NCBI GenBank assembly: GCA_016715795.1
Contig: JADJXP010000001.1
Coordinates: forward strand, 62,001 to 126,000
DNA: 64,000 nt
Direction: 5' to 3'
Source of the DNA: Chloracidobacterium sp.
GTDB taxonomy: Bacteria; Acidobacteriota; Blastocatellia; Pyrinomonadales; Pyrinomonadaceae
Shown in pieces: positions 34,504 to 43,600 of the stretch. The translations under genes were made by a program, and so were the position numbers. Each line of letters opens with the position of its first letter. Position 1 is the first letter of the stretch. The notes below the pieces were generated by a model, which had not been told where the DNA came from, searched no databases, and saw only the letters and a program-made list of their open reading frames with translations.

Positions 34504-35781
34504 TTATCCTGCCAACCGTATGCCTGTGAACTGCCACCTTAGATGCGGCTGGAAAAAATTCCTGTATGTCGGGCGGCTGTGACCGGGCGGTGTGGCGACG
34601 GACGCGCCGCGCAGGACCATCTGGTTGACCATAAATTTGCCGTTATATTCGCCCACCGCGCCGGCGGCCTTCTTGAATCCCGGATAGGGCAGGTAAGCGG
34701 AATTTGTCCATTCCCAACGCAGGCCCCAAGTGAATTTGTCGCTCGCCGCTTCCCACTCGAACTCGGTCGGCAGCCTCATTCCGCTCCACTCGGCAAACGC
34801 TGCGGCCTCATAGAACGACACGTGACAGACCGGTGCCTGCGGCGGCAGCGGCCGCAGGCCGCCCAGCGTAAAATGCATCCATTCCCCATCACTTAACTGC
34901 CAGTAAAGCGGCGACGTAACCACATTCTCATTTACCCAATCCCAACCATCCGAGTGCCAAAGGCGATGATCGTGATAGCCGCCGGATTCGATGAATTCGA
35001 CAAATTCTTCGTTCCTCACCAACCGGTCGGAGATCGTGAAGTCGTTGAGATAGACCTTGTGCCGTGCGAGTTCATTATCAAAACAAAACCCGTAGCCCGC
35101 GTAGCCGATCTCGTAGATGCCCGACCTGTCAGAACCGCCTGCGTCAGCGGGCGGCCGGTTCCTCTCAGAAGACTCAGCCTCAACGAACTCACCGCCCGCT
35201 GACGCAGACGGTTCTGACCTTTCCTCCGGCACCCAGTCGTTCCTATACGCAGGTAATAGCGGATTGACGCTGAAAGCATATTTCAGATCGGTCAGAAACA
35301 GTTCCTGATGCTGCTGCTCATGATTCATGCCGAGAATAACAAGGTCGGGCAAGTCAGAACCGCCTGCGGTAGCGGGTGGTTGAACGCTAGCCTGCTCGGC
35401 GGTGGATGACAAGAGACGCCCCATCGCTTCATCCACATATCGACGATACTCAAAAACCTGAGCAACTGTTGGCCGGCTGAGGTCGCCGCGATGTTCGCGT
35501 TTTGTGCGATCGCCGATGGTGTTGTAGTAGCTATTGAATAAAAACCCGAACCGCTCGTCAAAGACCTTATAGTCCGGTGCGAACCGCTTCAGGACCATTT
35601 CCTCAAAGAACCATGTCGTGTGAGCGATGTTCCACTTCGGCGGCGACGCGTCGATGATCGGCTGGGGAATGTAATCCTCGATCTCAAGCGGCTTGCAGAG
35701 CTGCTCGGTGTAGGCCCTGACCTCGCGATACTGCGTCGCCAGATCGGCTTGGTTTTCGGTCCTTTCCTTAGCGGCCTGCAT
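34504..35781 (-). CDS. egtB: Ergothioneine biosynthesis iron-dependent sulfoxide synthase EgtB, with in-frame palindromic insertions
   Basis: A 425-residue non-haem iron enzyme that joins hercynine to a thiol. The DinB-like N-terminal half has the iron ligands in WNIAHTTWFFEE and MNHEQQHQELFLTDLK; the C-terminal half is an FGE-sulfatase domain (LVRNEEFVEFIESGGY, MRLPTEFEWEAA, VLRGASVATP, YRNFFQPHLRWQFTGIRLA). Residues 132-143 (SVQPPATAGGSD) are encoded by a 36-bp repeat, and about 189-218 by a 91-bp palindromic copy, both in linkers. No egtA or egtC is near, which suits the type reported to use cysteine directly. The start at 35781 has AAGGA upstream. Confidence 0.93.
   Translation of the reverse strand: MQAAKERTENQADLATQYREVRAYTEQLCKPLEIEDYIPQPIIDASPPKWNIAHTTWFFEEMVLKRFAPDYKVFDERFGFLFNSYYNTIGDRTKREHRGDLSRPTVAQVFEYRRYVDEAMGRLLSSTAEQASVQPPATAGGSDLPDLVILGMNHEQQHQELFLTDLKYAFSVNPLLPAYRNDWVPEERSEPSASAGGEFVEAESSERNRPPADAGGSDRSGIYEIGYAGYGFCFDNELARHKVYLNDFTISDRLVRNEEFVEFIESGGYHDHRLWHSDGWDWVNENVVTSPLYWQLSDGEWMHFTLGGLRPLPPQAPVCHVSFYEAAAFAEWSGMRLPTEFEWEAASDKFTWGLRWEWTNSAYLPYPGFKKAAGAVGEYNGKFMVNQMVLRGASVATPPGHSRPTYRNFFQPHLRWQFTGIRLAG
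35128..35218. repeat. 91-bp palindromic repeat translated inside egtB
   Basis: 27-nt arms (GTCAGAACCGCCTGCGTCAG and onward, and its reverse complement) match at 26 of 27 positions around a 37-nt centre. The whole unit is read through in egtB as about 30 residues, including SEPSASAGGEF and RNRPPADAGGSD. Confidence 0.88.
35353..35388 (-). repeat. 36-bp repeat unit translated in egtB as SVQPPATAGGSD
   Basis: The unit matches the one in leuS (39551-39586) at 34 of 36 positions. It is 12 codons long and read in the same frame and orientation in both genes. Confidence 0.9.
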
Positions 35782-35789
35782 AGTCAAAT

Positions 35790-35990
35790 TTCCTTGTTCT
35801 GTTCCGGAACGTTCCGTTAGTGTTCCGCCCGTGTTCCGCCTCGGGCGGAACGCTGTAAACCCTTCTGTCCATTGAGCTTAACATCGATTTTGGTGCGGTG
35901 TTCCACGAATTTCGCGCAAAAAAGTGATCTCCGCTCCGTCCTGTCTCATTTTCGCAACAGCGTAGCACAAAAGCCTGCAAAAGTCAAGGG
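35790..35990 (-). ncRNA. Two-copy GGAAC-rich element, copy A, with promoter, upstream of egtB
   Basis: On the minus strand TTGACT (35982-35987), 17-bp spacer and TACGCT (35959-35964) are followed by the core GCGCGAAATTCGTGGAACAC (about 35897-35916) and a hairpin GTTCCGCC/GGCGGAAC (about 35836-35855), then GGAACGTTCC just before the egtB Shine-Dalgarno. The parts and the core-to-hairpin spacing match the element at 13.8-14.15 kb. It may be the egtB leader, a separate RNA or a protein-binding DNA region. No gene is seen in the 336 bp between egtB and the next gene. Confidence 0.45.
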
Positions 35991-35998
35991 TTCTTCGC

Positions 35999-36095
35999 TT
36001 TCTCGGCGTTCTCTGCGAAATTCTCGGCGGTCTCTGCGTGGAAGATCTGTTCCACGCAGAGGTCGCAGAGCAGAATCGCGGAGGACGCGGAGAAG
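35999..36095. repeat. CTCTGCG-type long hairpin repeat
   Basis: About 45-nt arms: CTTCTCGGCGTTCTCTGCGA and onward pairs with CGCGGAGGACGCGGAGAAG at its outer end, and TCTGCGTGGAA with TTCCACGCAGA at its inner end. Same family as 3080 and 17600. Confidence 0.75.
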
Positions 36096-36118
36096 AGGTT
36101 GAATGTTAAACTACCGTT

Positions 36119-36796
36119 TTGAACTACTTCAACTACTTCACTGAGATCGAAGACACGTTCGTGCGACGGCGGCAGAAGCATCTGCTGCTGAGCCCGCTCG
36201 ACTGGGCCATGATGGAATCGTGGCAGGAGCGAGGCATTCCGCTGCATATTGTCATTCGGGCGATCGAGTCGGTGTTTGACGTTTTTGACAAGCAGCCGCC
36301 CGGAACGCGCACGATCAAAAGCCTCTTCTACTGTCGCGAGGAGGTAGAGGCGCAATACGCCGAATGGGTGACGTCGCAAACAGGGAAGAATCGGGAGACG
36401 GGAGACGAGAGCCGGGAGATTGCATTTTCGACGGAGAAGATCGCGGCACATATAGCTGACGCCATCGAACGGCTAAGAGAGAACGAGGACGAATTCCTTC
36501 AAGAGGACATCATCCGCGCCGTCGCTCGGCTGCACGAGCTTGCCGGAAACCTATCGGATGACCCCGAAACGGTCGATGCCACGCTTGGCGATATCGAGAA
36601 ACTACTCGACCGAGCGATGCTCGCGAATTGGGACAAGACCCGACTGAAAGCGATCGAACGCGACGTAGCATCGCAGCTTCGGGGCTACAAGGCCGATATG
36701 GAACCCGAAGCGTATCGCACGACCTACGAACTGATGCTCCTCAAACGCCTTCGCGAAGAAGCCGGAATTCCACGACTCGGGCTGTTCTACCTTTGA
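36119..36796 (+). CDS. Hypothetical cytoplasmic protein
   Basis: A 225-residue charged, mostly helical protein (VRRRQKHLLLSPLDWAMMESWQERGIPLHIVIRAIESVFDVF; IADAIERLRENEDEFLQEDIIRAVARLHELAG) with no signal peptide. I do not recognise the family. The frame begins at a TTG at 36119 with no evident Shine-Dalgarno, so the start is uncertain. Confidence 0.7.
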   Translation: MNYFNYFTEIEDTFVRRRQKHLLLSPLDWAMMESWQERGIPLHIVIRAIESVFDVFDKQPPGTRTIKSLFYCREEVEAQYAEWVTSQTGKNRETGDESREIAFSTEKIAAHIADAIERLRENEDEFLQEDIIRAVARLHELAGNLSDDPETVDATLGDIEKLLDRAMLANWDKTRLKAIERDVASQLRGYKADMEPEAYRTTYELMLLKRLREEAGIPRLGLFYL

Positions 36797-36800
36797 GATC

Positions 36801-36848
36801 CTTACTTATCACGTCTGACTTTTCGGAATAAGTGATAGGTGATAAGTG
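36801..36848. repeat. CTTATCAC/GTGATAAG hairpin between convergent stops
   Basis: CTTACTTATCAC at 36801-36812 pairs with GTGATAAGTG at 36839-36848. It lies wholly between the stop codons of the convergent genes at 36796 and 36856. Confidence 0.6.
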
Positions 36849-36855
36849 AAAAGTG

Positions 36856-37059
36856 TTAACGGGCGGCCGCGCGGAATGACTGGCGTCGCAGGCGTTCCCA
36901 TTCGCTGACCTGGCGGGCGCGGCGGTTCTCCGGCGCATTGGCGAGCGCCGTTAGCACGTCGTCAGAGAGGCGCGGCTTTTGAATTGTCAGGCGGTTGAGG
37001 TCGGACTTATTGAGAGCGTCGATGCGGCGGGCGGATTGGGTATTATGACGGTCGGCCAT
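36856..37059 (-). CDS. Small basic hypothetical protein (67 aa)
   Basis: A 67-residue arginine-rich protein (SARRIDALNKSDLNRLTIQKPRL; ENRRARQVSEWERLRRQSFRAAAR). No family is recognised. The ATG at 37059 is preceded by a perfect AGGAGG at about 8-nt spacing, stronger than most genes in the window, which supports real translation. Confidence 0.65.
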   Translation of the reverse strand: MADRHNTQSARRIDALNKSDLNRLTIQKPRLSDDVLTALANAPENRRARQVSEWERLRRQSFRAAAR

Positions 37060-37393
37060 CGTGTTTGCCTCCTGTTTTTGGGGGCAGACGGCCTAACGCG
37101 TGACTGAGATCAAGTATCGGCGGTCTGCAGATCTATTAAAGTGATCATTCAGTAAATCTTCCTGTAAACTCAGCGGTCTATCAGGTTCTGCGATAGTAGC
37201 ACGAATCGGTTGTATAGCAAAGAAAAATTGGACATGCTGACGGCGTTTAACTAAACTCTTGATATGTCGTTCGGCAAGAACAGCCTCGCTCTTAGATAGC
37301 CGCTCGCGATCTCTCGCGAAGCGGCGTCCCAGCAGATAATTAATAATTAGTAATTACTAATTGGGTTTCAGAAGGGTATTGGCGTATCCAGAT
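37060..37393 (+). other. Upstream region of leuS with two hairpins
   Basis: No gene is visible in these 333 bp. Near leuS there is a GC-rich hairpin GCCGCTCGCGA/TCGCGAAGCGGC (37299-37325) followed by an AT-rich one AATTAGTAATTACTAATT (37345-37362). No T-box or leucine-rich leader peptide is evident. Confidence 0.5.
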
Positions 37394-40090
37394 ATGGACG
37401 AAAAGTATTTTGCAAAAAAGGTCGAGCAGCGGTGGCAGAAGAAGTGGGCCGATTCCGGGGCTTTTCATGCCGAGGCGGGCGATCCGCGGCCGAAATTCTA
37501 CCAGCTCGAGATGCTGCCGTATCCGTCGGGCAACCTGCATATGGGCCATGTGCGCAACTATTCGGCGGGCGACGCGATGGCCTGGTACAAGCGGCTGCGA
37601 GGCTTTAACGTGCTGCATCCGATCGGCTGGGACTCGTTCGGGCAGCCGGCTGAGGACGCGGCGATCAAACGCGGCGTCAACCCGCGCGAGTGGACCGAGC
37701 AGAACATCAAGGCAATGCGCGGCCAGCTTGAGCGGCTCGGTCTGAGCTATGACTGGCGGCGGCAGATGTTTGCTCACAGGCCGGATTATTACAAGTTCGA
37801 TCAGTGGTTCTTCCTGAAGATGCACGAGATGGGCCTGGCGTATAAGAAGGTTACGCAGGTCAACTGGTGCTCTACCGACCAGGCCACGCTGTCGAACGAG
37901 CAGGCGAGCGGCGGCCTGTGCTGGCGATGCGGCAATCCGGTAACGAAGAAGGAGATCGAGCAGTGGTTCCTAAAGACGACCGCCTACACAGACCAGCTCC
38001 TCGACGACATGACCGAGATCGCCGATGGCTGGCCGGCGAATGTGCTCAAACGCCAGAGCGACTGGATTGGCCGCAGCGAAGGCGCGTTCGTCGATTTTGA
38101 GATCAGGCCGGCGGGCGATTCGCTGTTCTACTGCCCGCTGGTGAGCGGCCTCACAAGCACCACCGATCTCGGTAAGCATCGGGTCCGCGTATTCACCACG
38201 CGCATCGACACGATCTACGGTGTGAATGCTCTTGTCCTGGCTGCGGAACATCCGGTGATCCAGGCCAACATGGACAACTTCGCGGAGGATGTCGCGGCAA
38301 AGATCGCGATGATCCGCGTCGAGAATGCCCGGCCCGCCGACCATGAAGCAGAGATAGAAAAGGACGGCATCGACACGGGCCTGAAGGCGATCAATCCGTT
38401 CAGCGACGAGGAAATTCCCGTCTGGGTCGGCAACTACGTGATGATGGAATACGGCACGGGAGCGTTGATGAGCGTGCCGGCGCACGACGAGCGGGATTTT
38501 GAGTTCGCCAAGAAATTCGATCTGCCTATCCGACAGGTCATCTCAGAGCCGCACATGGAACATGCTCATCACACGATGCAGGCGATGGCGTTGGAGGTGG
38601 CGTTGGAGGACGAAGGCGTCCTGGTGCATTCCGATTTTTGGAACGGCAAGACAAGCGAGAAGGCCAAGAAAGAGATGGCCGAATACGCCAAAAAACATCT
38701 CTTCGGTGAGGCCGCGATCACCTATCGGCTACGCGATTGGGGGATATCGCGGCAGCGTTTTTGGGGCTCGCCGATACCGATCGTTTATTGCGATTCGTGC
38801 GGCGTCGTCCCTGAGAAATTTGAGAATCTACCGGTCGAACTGCCCGAAACAGCGGATTTTTCAGGCACCGGTGAATCGCCGCTGGCAAAACTACCGGACT
38901 GGTTTCAGACGACGTGCCCCAACTGCGACGGCCCCGCGCGCCGTGAGACGGACACGATGGACACGTTCGTTGACTCAAGCTGGTATTACTATCGCTACAC
39001 CGATCACGACAACGAGATACTGCCCTTCGGCCCCGAGGAGGCGGCCTACTGGACGCCGGTCGATCAATATATCGGCGGTGATGACCATGCCGTTATGCAC
39101 CTGATCTATGCACGGTTTTGGACAAAGGTGATGCGCGACATGGACTTGGTCCAGTTCAACGAACCGTTCAAGCGTTTATTGACACAGGGAATGGTCGTCG
39201 GCGAGACGTTCTTTGACGACTCGAGCGGCAAGCGTGTCTATGTTCAGCCAGATCAGGTGACGGTCGAGCGTGACGGCAAAGGCAAGATAACAAAGGCTTT
39301 ATCCTCCGACGGTAAACCGCTCAGGCATGCGATCGAGCGAATGTCGAAGTCCAAAGGCAACGGCGTCGATCCCGATGAGATGGTCGAAATCTACGGCGCC
39401 GATGCGGCGCGGCTGTTCGTGATGTTCGCGGCGCCGATCGAAAACGAACTCGTTTGGAACGAGGCCGGCATCGAAGGGGCCGTCAGGTTTTTGCAGCGCG
39501 TTTGGCGTTTGGTTTATAAGTGGCAGCAGGCAGCAGGCTCGACGCATTCGAGCGTTCAAACACCCGCTACCGCAGGTGGTTCTGACTCGCGTCGGCTCCG
39601 ACAAAAAACACATCAGACGATCAAGCGGGTCGGCGACAGTTTTGAGAGTTTGCAGTTCAATACGCCGGTCGCGGCATTGATGGAATTGTCGAATCAGATC
39701 GGCGACATCGAGACCCAGCGGGCCGATGACGAGACGATCGCGGCGGTGCATGAAGCGTTGACGGCGCTCGTGCTGATGCTGACGCCGTTCGCACCGCATA
39801 CGGCGGAGGAATTGTATGCCGTGCTGACGGCTAACGACGCGGGAATGATCGCCCAGGGTGCCCGGTTCCCAGAATACAACGCCGAACTCGCCAAAGCCGA
39901 CGAGATCGAGATCGCTGTCCAGATCAACGGCAAGCTGCGCTCGCGACTGATGGCGTCGCCCGAGGCGACAGACCAAGAGCTTGAGTATCAGGCCTTTGCG
40001 GATGCAAAGGTCCGTGAATACACCGACGGAAAGGATGTCGTGAAGATCGTCGTCGTGCCAAAACGGCTCGTAAATATCGTTGTCCGATGA
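37394..40090 (+). CDS. leuS: Leucyl-tRNA synthetase with an in-frame 12-residue repeat peptide
   Basis: An 898-residue class I synthetase charging tRNA-Leu. The HIGH-type motif is PYPSGNLHMGHVRN, the editing (CP1) domain contains TRIDTIYGV and GYxxGALMSVPAHDERD-like sequence (YGTGALMSVPAHDERD), and KMSKS is ERMSKSKGNGVDP. After RVWRLVYKW the linker to the anticodon-binding domain holds SVQTPATAGGSD (residues 720-731), encoded by the same 36-bp repeat as in egtB. The start at 37394 begins the usual N-terminus MDEKYFAKKVEQRWQ; the frame is open 11 codons upstream. Confidence 0.95.
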   Translation: MDEKYFAKKVEQRWQKKWADSGAFHAEAGDPRPKFYQLEMLPYPSGNLHMGHVRNYSAGDAMAWYKRLRGFNVLHPIGWDSFGQPAEDAAIKRGVNPREWTEQNIKAMRGQLERLGLSYDWRRQMFAHRPDYYKFDQWFFLKMHEMGLAYKKVTQVNWCSTDQATLSNEQASGGLCWRCGNPVTKKEIEQWFLKTTAYTDQLLDDMTEIADGWPANVLKRQSDWIGRSEGAFVDFEIRPAGDSLFYCPLVSGLTSTTDLGKHRVRVFTTRIDTIYGVNALVLAAEHPVIQANMDNFAEDVAAKIAMIRVENARPADHEAEIEKDGIDTGLKAINPFSDEEIPVWVGNYVMMEYGTGALMSVPAHDERDFEFAKKFDLPIRQVISEPHMEHAHHTMQAMALEVALEDEGVLVHSDFWNGKTSEKAKKEMAEYAKKHLFGEAAITYRLRDWGISRQRFWGSPIPIVYCDSCGVVPEKFENLPVELPETADFSGTGESPLAKLPDWFQTTCPNCDGPARRETDTMDTFVDSSWYYYRYTDHDNEILPFGPEEAAYWTPVDQYIGGDDHAVMHLIYARFWTKVMRDMDLVQFNEPFKRLLTQGMVVGETFFDDSSGKRVYVQPDQVTVERDGKGKITKALSSDGKPLRHAIERMSKSKGNGVDPDEMVEIYGADAARLFVMFAAPIENELVWNEAGIEGAVRFLQRVWRLVYKWQQAAGSTHSSVQTPATAGGSDSRRLRQKTHQTIKRVGDSFESLQFNTPVAALMELSNQIGDIETQRADDETIAAVHEALTALVLMLTPFAPHTAEELYAVLTANDAGMIAQGARFPEYNAELAKADEIEIAVQINGKLRSRLMASPEATDQELEYQAFADAKVREYTDGKDVVKIVVVPKRLVNIVVR
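39551..39586 (+). repeat. 36-bp repeat unit translated in leuS as SVQTPATAGGSD
   Basis: AGCGTTCAAACACCCGCTAC and onward differs from the egtB copy at two positions of 36, one silent and one Pro to Thr. It is in the same frame and sense orientation. Confidence 0.92.
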
Positions 40091-40116
40091 CCGACGGGCC
40101 GCCGCGCAGCGTCAGC

Positions 40117-40491
40117 TTACTGCGGGTTCTTAACCTCGGTCCATTTATTGTTGACCATCCACCACGTTCTGCCCGAGATCTTGTCGAACCGTATGACCGC
40201 AGCAAAGTCGGCAGTGGAGGCAATCTTCGCCTCATAGTCACCTGCAGGTACAGGTGCATCGTCATCTATCTTTTTCCAAGTGCCGGCATTTGAAAAGAAT
40301 GATTCACCGGTCGAATTATTCATCCTGACAAAGTTGTAGCTCTTGACCGGATTTCCCCAGCCGTAGGGCGTAAGCGTGTATTTCGCGGCGGGCGGAGCGG
40401 CCTCAGCGGCCCCGATGCCAACCTTTGTTTGTGAGGTGACTACCCACATTGCCAGCACCGTAAGTACGACCACATTAATAATGACTCTCAT
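40117..40491 (-). CDS. Hypothetical secreted protein
   Basis: A 124-residue protein with a signal sequence (MRVIINVVVLTVLAMWVVTS) and a small beta-rich body (YGWGNPVKSYNFVRMNN, PAGDYEAKIASTADFAAVIRFDKISGRTWWMVNNKWTEV). The family is not recognised. The start has AAGGAGGAA at good spacing. It converges on leuS. Confidence 0.7.
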   Translation of the reverse strand: MRVIINVVVLTVLAMWVVTSQTKVGIGAAEAAPPAAKYTLTPYGWGNPVKSYNFVRMNNSTGESFFSNAGTWKKIDDDAPVPAGDYEAKIASTADFAAVIRFDKISGRTWWMVNNKWTEVKNPQ

Positions 40492-40695
40492 TGAAGTTCC
40501 TCCTTAAGATCTAGATCGGGCGAACCGGCATCGTGCCGGCAGATCGGAAACTCGTTGACGTGATTCCGTGACAAGCGTATCCCACCTTGCGGACACCTGC
40601 AAGCTCACCGGATGCGGCAGGCGAGGAACTCAAACTGGCGGATCCCATTGACAATAAAGTCGGTGGATACACCGGCGGCAGAGACCATACCGCAG
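40492..40695. other. Gap between the small secreted protein and the SBBP giant
   Basis: About 200 bp with one short hairpin (CCGGCATCGTGCCGG at about 40532) and no convincing gene, promoter or repeat-family member. Confidence 0.5.
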
Positions 40696-43600
40696 CTACT
40701 GCGAGGCTATCGGTATATCGCCATTCGCACCGAACTGGACAGAGTAGAAGCTGCTCGTAAGACTGCGGATCACATACCAAATGCCCGTCGATGGCCGCCA
40801 GACGGCGATGTCGGCCTTGTTATCGCCATCGTAATCGCTCGCGACCGGAACATCGCCTGCAGAACCGAATTGAAGCGCGCTAAACTGCCCGTTCTCGGTA
40901 TAGGTGAAATACCACGTCCCGTTTGACGGCCGGAAAAGCGCGAGGTCGGCCTGCCCGCCGCCGTTAAAATCGCCTCGGACGGGCACGTCTCCGTTCGTCC
41001 CGAAGCCGAACGGCACAAACTGTCCATTGCTGCTGTGGATCCTGAACCACGAACCCGACGACGGCCTGAAAACACAAACGTCGCTGCGTCCGTCACCGTC
41101 GTAATCGCCGACGACCGGCTTGTCGCCATTCGCGCCAAATTGAACGTAGGTAAAGCCGCCGGTGCTCTGGAGAATGTACCAGATGCCGTTCGACGGGCGG
41201 AATAGCGCGAGGTCGCTGATGCTGTCGCCGTCATAGTCGCCGACGACCGGTATGTCTCCGTTAGCCCCGAATTGGAATCCCGAGACGTTGCCGGTCAGGC
41301 TTTCCATTCGAAACCATGTTCCGTTCGACGGCCGGAAAATTGTAAGGTCCAGGATACCGTCACCGTCAAAATCGCCAGGAGCGGGAATGTCGCCATTCGC
41401 ACCAAATTGAGTGAGTTGAAAGCTGATGTTGCGAAAACTGTCGAATCGGTACCATGTGCCATTCGACGGCCGAAAGATCGCAAGATCGGCCTTCAGATCG
41501 CCGTCAAAATCGAGCGGCCGGTTTCCGTAAAAGATCTTTTGCAGATAGGGCCGGACGCCGACGCACCCGTTGGCATCCGCCGCTCGGATCGCGACTCGAT
41601 TTGTCCCCGCGATGCCCGTGTATGTGCCGCTAAGCAATCCACTCGACGAAAGTGTGATCCCGGACGGCAGTTGGTTAGGTGCAAATCCCGGGAATACCGA
41701 GAAGCTGTAAGGCCCGGTGCCCCCAGTGGCCACCAATTGCTGGCTATAGGGACGATTGCGGACGATCACTTTTGACGGCTGCGGATCTATGGTGATCGCG
41801 GGACAATCACCGCCCGCGAGGCTGACCTTTGAGATGAAGGCGTTGCCGAGTAAGGTGTTTTGGTTCACGGCCTGGGGTGCACCGGCAGTAACAGGAAAGT
41901 TCGTCTCGGTTGTTGCTCCTGTGAGGTAGGAGTTGCCATTCGCATCAACGGCGATGTCGTAGATCGCGGTGCCGTTGCCGGCAGTCCCGTTGAGATATGT
42001 GCCGAAGAACAGCCCTGTTCCGGCGGTGTTGAACCTGCCAATAAAATTGGTTTGTGACGGGGTGATCGGCAGCGCGATCTGGTTCACCGGAAAGACCTCC
42101 GTGGCGCCGTTACCAGCGACATATGCTCGTCCGCTGCCATCGACGGTGATATTGCTGGTGTAGCCAACGGTTGCCGTGCTGAAGCCTGTAAAGGTCGAGT
42201 AGATCATCGATCCCGCAGGGCTCAGCTTGGTAAGCGCCGTTGAAACGCTAAAGCCTGTGCTTGGAGCGAACGGCTGAAACGATGTGGCCGTCGTCGGGAA
42301 GTTATTTGATTGGGTGTTTGTAGCAATATATACGTTGTTCGAGGCATCGACGGCAACATTAGCTGGCTCGGCGTCACGGCCCGAACCGCCGAGATACGTC
42401 GAGAAGAGCACTCCCGTGCCGGTGGAGTTGAGCTTGGTCACAAAACCGTCACGAAATCCGGAATACTGCGACTGGACCGCGCCCGCAGTGACAGGAAAAT
42501 TTGTCGCCGTCGTATGTCCCGTAACGACGACATTGTTTGATGAATCAAGCGCGATCGACTGTGCCACCGAACTCTGCAGCCCGAACGCATCGGCAGCATT
42601 AAGGTTGCCGCCGCCGAGGAAGGTCGAGTAAACGAGGCCGGTTCCCGCCGGGTTGAATTTCATCACAAACCCATCAGCTCCAGAACCGGGAGCCGGAGCC
42701 GGACGGAACGCCCCGGCCGTCGTCGGGAAGGTCGAAAGTGAATTGAAGCCCGCAACATAAGCACTGTTCGATCCGTCGACGGCAACGGCCAACATTTCAC
42801 CGTTAAAGCCAAAGGCGGGATCGCCGATATATGTGCTGTAATCCAAGCCATTCCCGGCCGTGTTTAGTTTGGTCAAAAAGCCCTTGAAGTTACCGCCGCA
42901 GCCCGGCGCGGTTGACGGTAGGAATACCCCTGGCGTCGTGGGGAAATTACAGGCCTGAGTAATACCCGTAACAAATGCGTTTCCGCCGGCGTTGACGGCA
43001 ATGGCAGCCGCGAGCGTATTCCCGCCCTGAGGAATAGCGATCCCATTCAGATAGGTCGAATAGAGAAAGCCCGTCCCGGCGGCATTGATCTTTGTGACAA
43101 ATGCGGAGGCGCCGCCCGTTATCTGTGTTTGAAAGGGATTGGCGGTCGGGAAGGTGGACGACGTTGTCGTCCCGGTCACGTATGCGTTGCCGCTCGGATC
43201 GAGGGCGATCCCGGTTGCCCGGTCACCGATGTTAAAGCCTCCTGTCCCCGGCGTTCCGCCCAAGAAAGTCGAATACGTCAGCACGGGATCGATGATCAGC
43301 GGCCGTGAACCGTCGTATTCACCGACCACGAAGCTAATTCTCCGTTTTTCGGCCGAGTCTGCGCGTATCGAATATCTTGCGGCGACTTCGAGCCTTTCGC
43401 CGTTCAACTCCTGATAGGCAAAAGGCTTACGCTGCACGATCTGCGTCCCGGCGACCGAGATCAGAAGATCGCCGTTCTCCGCCAACGCAAGTTCGTCGGC
43501 ACCGGAGAATTCGAGGGCGATCGTATCGGGCGAAGCGTCAGAACTTACGACAAGGTCGAACTCAAGCTCTTGCTGGTTGCCGTAGAAAACCAGGTCTATC

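Noticed and set aside
35801..35860. LexA-type SOS box reading of the GGAAC/GTTCC motifs
   Set aside because: The half-sites have the wrong order and spacing for GAAC-N4-GTTC, and neither neighbour is a damage-response gene.
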